Below are positions 59,716 to 64,000 of a DNA stretch of 64,000 bases, piece by piece. The stretch is from the NCBI RefSeq assembly GCF_001625365.1, contig NZ_LJJF01000001.1, forward strand, positions 1,240,001 through 1,304,000, read 5' to 3'. The notes under the pieces are model-generated. The model searched no databases and was not told the origin of the DNA. It worked only from the letters and a program-made list of their open reading frames with translations. Position 1 is the stretch's first letter; each line of letters starts with the position of its first letter. Source of the stretch: Streptomyces sp. MJM8645 (GTDB lineage Bacteria; Actinomycetota; Actinomycetes; Streptomycetales; Streptomycetaceae). The translations under genes were made by a program, and so were the position numbers.

Positions 59716-60564
59716 CTACCTGACGAAGCCGGGGTCCGTGACCTGCGGCGGGGTAACCCCAGTAAGCTCACATGCTCGGTCAGCGAGGAGAGGGGCAAGT
59801 TCTGGGTAGTACCCCCGATCAACAGCCTGGAGCATCTCTGCGAGAGCGATCAGCTGACCGACACGTCCGGCAGGAGTGTCGAGGATGTCGGCGAACTCCG
59901 CGCGGACGCGGTCCGCGACCTCGGGCACGAGGAGGCTGCTGACCCACAGGACTGCGGGGTCATAGCCGATCGGCACGAGGCCCCAGCGTTCCCAGTCGAG
60001 GATCTTGAGCGGCCCGGTGGTCAGGTTGGCCCACTGGAGGTCACCGTGCCCGGTGGTCCGCTCGACTTCGGCCGGGGCCGGGATGCCGAGGTACTTCGGG
60101 AAGACCTGTTCGACCCACGTCTGGCGCAGAGTGATCTTCGCGCTGGGTGCTTCCGCGATGCCGGCCAGAGCGTCCTTCAGTGCGCTCCACTAGCCGTCGT
60201 CCAGCCCAGGGTCGTCGCGAAGATCCGGCGTGGAGGAGACCGCGGGACCTACCAGGTCAAAGACGTCAGCCTGGTAGAACCAGCCGGTCTCGGTCCAGTC
60301 CGCGGTGTTGTGGAGCCGGGGTCGCGGGACGGAGGCGGGGATGAGCTGTTCCGCGCCGAGGGCTCCCTGACCGGTCGGTCGGGGCGCCCGGTGACGGCTG
60401 TTTCTGGAGACCCGGAGCCAGATGCTCTCGGCTCGCCGGCCGATGGTGGTTCCGGAGGTGCCGAAGACCGCCGGTCCGGTGCACACGAGGCCGAGGAAGG
60501 CCGCTGCCTTTTCGTGTGCTGCCATCAGGTTGCGCCCGGTGTCATCATCCGGCTGAAAGGACAT
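59716..60564 (-). pseudogene. APH-type kinase with in-frame amber codon
   Basis: A continuous frame of 282 codons plus stop from ATG 60564 is broken once by TAG at 60190-60192. Before it: F-L-G-L-V-C-T-G-P-A-V-F-G and a Trp-rich middle. After it: W-S-A-L-K-D-A-L-A-G, then the complete kinase signature G-H-G-D-L-Q-W-A-N-L and I-L-D-W-E-R-W-G-L. The frame and base usage are unchanged on both sides and only this one stop intervenes. Loss of function, amber readthrough or a sequence error are all possible. The start overlaps the upstream aldo/keto reductase by 20 bases. Confidence 0.65.
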
Positions 60565-61390
60565 CGAGCACCGTCCTGAGTCGCTTGTCGGGGACCGGTT
60601 CGGCGAGCGCCGCTCTCGCATCGTCCCAGTGCCGGCGGGTACTGGTCGAGGTGAGGACGACGTCCAGCGCCGGGCACGCTCCGATGACCTGGAACGCGGT
60701 GGCGTGCGGGGTCGATCCCGGCTGGAGAAGGTTCACCAGTTCGGGTGTCATCAGACCCGGCAGTTCACCGCCGTGCAGGGGCGCGGACGCGAACGTGGTG
60801 ATCCCGGCGTCGCGTGCGTGAACGAGCGGGCCGGCCCCGTCGAGGGCCTTGGCGAGGGGTTCGGCCATGACGAGGCTGATCGGCATCTGCACGCCGGTGA
60901 GGCGGTGGTCCGCCGATCCGGCAGCGTCCTGGGCCAGTCCGACCAACTCGGCGATGGTGAACGCCCGCTCGGTGAAGCCGGACCAAGTGGCAACGCCATA
61001 ACCCCCGATACGGCCGGCGTCCGCGAACTCCTCCAGCACGCCGAACGCAGCCCGGACGTTGAGGTGCAGTTGCTGCCGATCGCGGCTCGACCGTTCGGGG
61101 TTGTGGACGAAGACGATGTCGGCACGGCCGAGCACGGCGAGCGATTCCTCGGTCTGGGCGCGGACGTCCACGGGGGCGAGGCTGTGGCGGCCGCCCGGGT
61201 GGAAGCCGGTCTTCGTCGTCACCTTGGCGTGCGGGTGCTCGGCGAGGACGGGGGCGAGGTCACGGTGCGCCTGGCCGTGGGCGTAGTTGGGGGCGGTGTC
61301 GATCCATCGGGCTCCGGCCATGAGGGCAGTGCGCGCCGCGTCGCCGGCAGCGCGCACCCGGTAGGTCCCCAGGCCGAGAACGGGGCTCAC
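60545..61390 (-). CDS. Aldo/keto reductase
   Basis: A 281-residue member: L-G-L-G-T-Y-R-V at the start, W-I-D-T-A-P-N-Y-A-H-G (strand 2 with catalytic Asp and Tyr), V-T-T-K-T-G-F-H (Lys), V-F-V-H-N-P-E (His/Asn). The tetrad appears complete, unlike in the paralogue at 56464-57279. It probably reduces or oxidises a carbonyl with NADPH. GTG 61390 overlaps the JmjC-type gene stop. Confidence 0.75.
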   Translation of the reverse strand: MSPVLGLGTYRVRAAGDAARTALMAGARWIDTAPNYAHGQAHRDLAPVLAEHPHAKVTTKTGFHPGGRHSLAPVDVRAQTEESLAVLGRADIVFVHNPERSSRDRQQLHLNVRAAFGVLEEFADAGRIGGYGVATWSGFTERAFTIAELVGLAQDAAGSADHRLTGVQMPISLVMAEPLAKALDGAGPLVHARDAGITTFASAPLHGGELPGLMTPELVNLLQPGSTPHATAFQVIGACPALDVVLTSTSTRRHWDDARAALAEPVPDKRLRTVLDVLSAG

Positions 61391-62577
61391 CGGTCGGCCT
61401 TGACGACGGCGAGGACCTGGCCCTGGACCAGGGCGGTCAGGACGCCGGCCACGTCCTTGACCTCCAGGCCCGCAGCGTCAGCGAGTTCGGCGATGCTGGC
61501 GGTGTCCCCGGTCAACAGGATCTGCAAGGCGGGGCCGGCGCGCTCGGCGAAGTCCCACGCGGTGCCGGCAGTGGACAGGGTGACGGTTCCGGCCTCCGGG
61601 TTGCTGGTGAGTTCGGCGCGCGGGGCGGTGAGTCGCACTGCGATCTCCCTGCCCGCAGGAACAGCGTCCACGTATGGCAGGGACGGTGCCGGTCGGCCGA
61701 AGTGGGTGGTGTCGGTGGACCGTGCCCAGCGGTCGATCAGGTTGGGCTCGGACAGCGCGGTGAGCACCGCGGTCCGCAGGTCGTTCTGGTAGGCGGCCTT
61801 CGTGTCCGCCTCGACGTGGCGCGGGACGTCCATCCGCAGGACGGTGCTCTCGTGCAGCTCGTCCACCAACCACCCCACGAGGGAGGCGCCGGTCTGGGCG
61901 ACGAGCCCGAACGTGAGGTGGAGCGACTCCGTGCCCTGGTCGGCAGTGACGCTGTGCCACCAACCGCGAGGCAGGTAGAGGACGTCGCCCGGGTGGAGGA
62001 CGAAGTCCGCGATGGGCTCGCCTTCGGGCTCCTCCGGTGAGTCCACGTCGCGGAAGGTGGGTGCTTGCCGGGTCGGCTCCCACAACCGCCAGCGCTTCGC
62101 CCCGTACTGCTGGACCACGACGACATCATGGTCGTCCCAGTGCCGGCCGAAGCCCTCCTGCTCGGTCCAGGAGGCGTAGGCGTTGGTCTGCACGGTTGTG
62201 GCGACGAAGCGTTCCAGGTCCTCGGCTGCGCTTCGGATCGGCGGGTGGATCTCGTCGATCGCGTCCACGACGAGGGAGGCACCTTCGGCGAGCCTGGCGT
62301 GCAGCTGGGCGGGGTGCAGCCGGTTCCAGGTCACCCCGCGTCGGTTGGTGGTCGGCGTCGAGTACCGGCTGACGGGGACGGTCTGGCCGTCCTGCGAGAG
62401 CCGCAGCCGGGGCGGCTCGATGCGGTGGGTGGCGAGGATGGTGTTCAGATCGTCCCAGGACAGGAGGGGAGCGGTGTCGGCTCCATCTGCGGGGAACACG
62501 GCGTAGGAGCGGTGGAGCGCCTGGGTGAGGAACTGGTCCCCACCCAGGCACACCGCCCACGAGGCGGTCTCAGGCAT
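61387..62577 (-). CDS. JmjC/cupin-type Fe(II)/2-oxoglutarate oxygenase (ROXA-like)
   Basis: A 396-residue protein. The JmjC cupin has H-W-D-D-H-D (His 146, Asp 148) and the distal His in P-R-G-W-W-H-S-V (about 208), the facial triad. Q-Y-G-A-K-R-W-R-L-W lies between. A helical and winged-helix C-terminal part (about 230-396) matches ribosomal-oxygenase-type members, which hydroxylate side chains of proteins such as Arg or His. It directly follows the 45-residue peptide gene (14 bases), which is its obvious candidate substrate. Confidence 0.8.
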   Translation of the reverse strand: MPETASWAVCLGGDQFLTQALHRSYAVFPADGADTAPLLSWDDLNTILATHRIEPPRLRLSQDGQTVPVSRYSTPTTNRRGVTWNRLHPAQLHARLAEGASLVVDAIDEIHPPIRSAAEDLERFVATTVQTNAYASWTEQEGFGRHWDDHDVVVVQQYGAKRWRLWEPTRQAPTFRDVDSPEEPEGEPIADFVLHPGDVLYLPRGWWHSVTADQGTESLHLTFGLVAQTGASLVGWLVDELHESTVLRMDVPRHVEADTKAAYQNDLRTAVLTALSEPNLIDRWARSTDTTHFGRPAPSLPYVDAVPAGREIAVRLTAPRAELTSNPEAGTVTLSTAGTAWDFAERAGPALQILLTGDTASIAELADAAGLEVKDVAGVLTALVQGQVLAVVKADR

Positions 62578-62591
62578 CGTGGGCGTCCTGC

Positions 62592-62729
62592 TCAGGTGTC
62601 GTTCTGGTCGGATCGGCCGCCGGTGTTGTCGGACGGCACGTCGGCCCGGGAGCGGGCGGCTCGGATGTTGCGGACGGCGACCAGCAGGCCGCCCTCGTCG
62701 TCGTGAACGGCGGGCGTGGTGCTCTCCAT
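62592..62729 (-). CDS. 45-residue putative precursor peptide
   Basis: First gene of the - strand cluster. GGAAGGAAGGA lies eight bases before ATG 62729, one of the strongest ribosome-binding sites in the window. The peptide begins M-E-S-T-T-P-A-V-H-D-D-E-G-G, has V-R-N-I-R-A-A-R-S-R in the middle and ends D-N-T-G-G-R-S-D-Q-N-D-T. An acidic leader followed by a short polar C-terminal part rich in Asn, Asp, Ser, Thr and Arg is compatible with a RiPP precursor. No known precursor class is recognised. Hydroxylation, carbamoylation, methylation or radical chemistry on it is inference. Confidence 0.6.
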   Translation of the reverse strand: MESTTPAVHDDEGGLLVAVRNIRAARSRADVPSDNTGGRSDQNDT

Positions 62730-62906
62730 GCCTTGTCCTTCCTTCCAGTGGTATCGCCGTGGTGTCCGGCGAGCTCTACGAAATCGCTGCGAACCGTCTT
62801 TGAACAGAGCAGAATTGCTGCATTGACGCTGCATCTGTGTGGCAAAGCGTCCGCTGGCCTGGCACCTTCTGGCGCAAGCGGGTTCCGGCATTCTTGGGGA
62901 CGGGCG

Positions 62907-64000
62907 ATGGGGGCACGGCGCGAGCGGTTCATCGCGTTGCGCATGAGCGCGGGGTACACGCAGGAGTCCCTCGCGATCGCGATGGGGGTCGACCGGACGA
63001 CGGTCGGCCGGTGGGATCGCGGTCAGGCTGTGCCCCGTCCGTGGCAGATGCCGAAGCTCGCCGACCTGTTGAGAGTTGACCAGAAGGAACTCTCCGAAGC
63101 CCTGCTGGACGCTCCTGGGCGGACCGGTCCAACCGGCAACATGGGGCCGGTGCAGGGTACTTCTCTGCCGGACGGAGCTGGCCGGCAAACTGCGACACCG
63201 GAAATGGAAGCGGCCGGCGCCGAGGAGACCAGGGCCGGCGTGGCGTCCATGGCCGTCATGGACGGCGGCGTCCGGGTCGGTTGCCGAACGGCCGACGGGA
63301 GGATCGTCTTCGTGAGCCTGCCGCGTCGGCCCCTGTTGCGGGCCGGCACCGCTGTCCTGGGCGTCACACCCTCCGAGAGATCCGCAGCACCCGGCCCCCG
63401 GGCCGTCCCACCGGCGCTTTCCACTGAGATCCACCCGGTCGAGAACATGCGGTTGCTCCGCAGGTCGCTGGTCGAGTGCGACAACGTCCTGGGGCCTCGC
63501 GAGGTCGTCGCCACGGCCCAGGAGCACGTGCGCCTCATCCAACATCTTCGCCGCGAGGCCTCCGGCCGGGACCGGCACGACCTTCTGCAAGTGCAGGCCG
63601 AATACGCCGAGTTCTGCAGCTGGCTCTACCAGGACAGCGGCGATCACCGTGCCGCCCAGTACTGGGCGGACCGCGCCGTCGACTGGGCGAGCGCCTCCGG
63701 CGAGCAGGACCTGACCGCCTACATCATGGCGCGGAAGTCCCAGCTCGCTGGCGACATGCAGGACTCCATCGAGGCGATCGACCTCGCCGCCGCGGCCCAG
63801 CGCTTGGCCGGCGCGGGAACTCGGTTGAACGCCATGGGGGCGGTGTACGCGGCCCACGGACACGCACTGCTCGGCGACGAGAGGACAGCGCAGCGCGCCT
63901 TCGACCAAGCTCTCGCGCTGCTCGCCAAGCCGCCAGAGGCACCGGCCGGCCGAGGCCGGTGGCTCAACGAGCCCTACGTGGAGGCCCAGCGCGCCCGGTC
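62907..64000 (+). CDS. XRE-TPR regulator (partial, runs off the right edge)
   Basis: At least 364 residues. The XRE helix-turn-helix is at about 6-40 (G-Y-T-Q-E-S-L-A-I-A-M-G-V-D-R-T-T-V-G-R-W). A linker follows, then TPR-like helical repeats (A-A-Q-Y-W-A-D-R-A-V-D-W-A, A-A-H-G-H-A-L-L-G-D, A-F-D-Q-A-L-A-L-L). It starts at ATG 62907, 177 bases divergent from the peptide gene. Streptomyces regulators of this form often sit beside biosynthetic clusters, so it is the likely controller of the peptide operon. Confidence 0.75.
   Translation, partial: MGARRERFIALRMSAGYTQESLAIAMGVDRTTVGRWDRGQAVPRPWQMPKLADLLRVDQKELSEALLDAPGRTGPTGNMGPVQGTSLPDGAGRQTATPEMEAAGAEETRAGVASMAVMDGGVRVGCRTADGRIVFVSLPRRPLLRAGTAVLGVTPSERSAAPGPRAVPPALSTEIHPVENMRLLRRSLVECDNVLGPREVVATAQEHVRLIQHLRREASGRDRHDLLQVQAEYAEFCSWLYQDSGDHRAAQYWADRAVDWASASGEQDLTAYIMARKSQLAGDMQDSIEAIDLAAAAQRLAGAGTRLNAMGAVYAAHGHALLGDERTAQRAFDQALALLAKPPEAPAGRGRWLNEPYVEAQRAR

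Noticed and set aside
1..64000. CRISPR array or tRNA genes
   Set aside because: I saw no regularly spaced direct repeats and no GGTTCGAATCC-type T-arm with a matching cloverleaf in any gap. A tRNA search program would be decisive.

Overview
The window is very GC-rich, uses GTG starts heavily and packs genes with ATGA/GTGA stop-start overlaps. Its families (WhiB, DUF317, DUF4913, DUF2637, tandem HxlR, XRE-TPR regulators) are typical of Streptomyces, Kitasatospora and relatives. The combination of conjugation, mobilisation and replication genes with accessory cargo suggests a large plasmid or an integrated conjugative element. That last point is inference.

Layout. (1) About 1-27.4 kb, nearly all + strand: a type IV secretion / conjugation module. 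It has a VirB4-like ATPase (103-1614), a TraG/TraD-type coupling protein broken by frame changes (9533-11388), a tandem DnaB-N protein, a multiply frame-disrupted C5-cytosine methyltransferase (14098-15301), an MFS transporter, a HAD phosphatase, DUF4913, a RelE-like protein, a double HxlR protein, three DUF317 proteins and many small unknowns. At least 14 of these otherwise unrelated products end in the same kind of tail, roughly R-V-x-A-A-L-A-R-S followed by a Pro/Ala-rich end. Two further products are relaxase-like domains that have lost the catalytic histidine motif. A perfect 42-bp palindrome (27375-27416) closes the region.

(2) 27.5-34.8 kb, - strand: a complete three-gene pPIWI-RE defence module (PIWI/RNase H protein, DinG/XPD-type Fe-S helicase, REase), with a divergent Bles03/phosphothreonine-lyase-like gene. 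(3) 35.5-42.5 kb, - strand: mobilisation and replication backbone (relaxase, MobC, DUF2637 membrane protein, WhiB-like regulator, DnaC/IstB-like ATPase, RepO-like initiator), followed by about 870 bp without genes, part of it unusually AT-rich.

(4) 43.3-53 kb: IclR regulator, FabG-like reductase, a palindromic operator cluster, an XRE/MmyB-like regulator, a second-copy-type ArgRS, a methyltransferase, an XRE-DUF5919 protein, a Nudix and an HD hydrolase, and a SerRS preceded by a T-box leader with a candidate UCC specifier. (5) 53.3-62.7 kb, - strand: a compact biosynthetic cluster. A 45-residue peptide gene with a strong ribosome-binding site is followed by a JmjC-type oxygenase, an aldo/keto reductase, an APH-fold kinase with an in-frame amber codon and a methyltransferase. 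After a 545-bp gap come a radical SAM enzyme, a second aldo/keto reductase, a 41-codon ORF, an O-carbamoyltransferase, an APH-like protein lacking the catalytic Asp, and a Nudix hydrolase. I read this as a candidate peptide-modification (RiPP-like) cluster of unknown product. An XRE-TPR regulator (62907 to the edge) is divergent from it.
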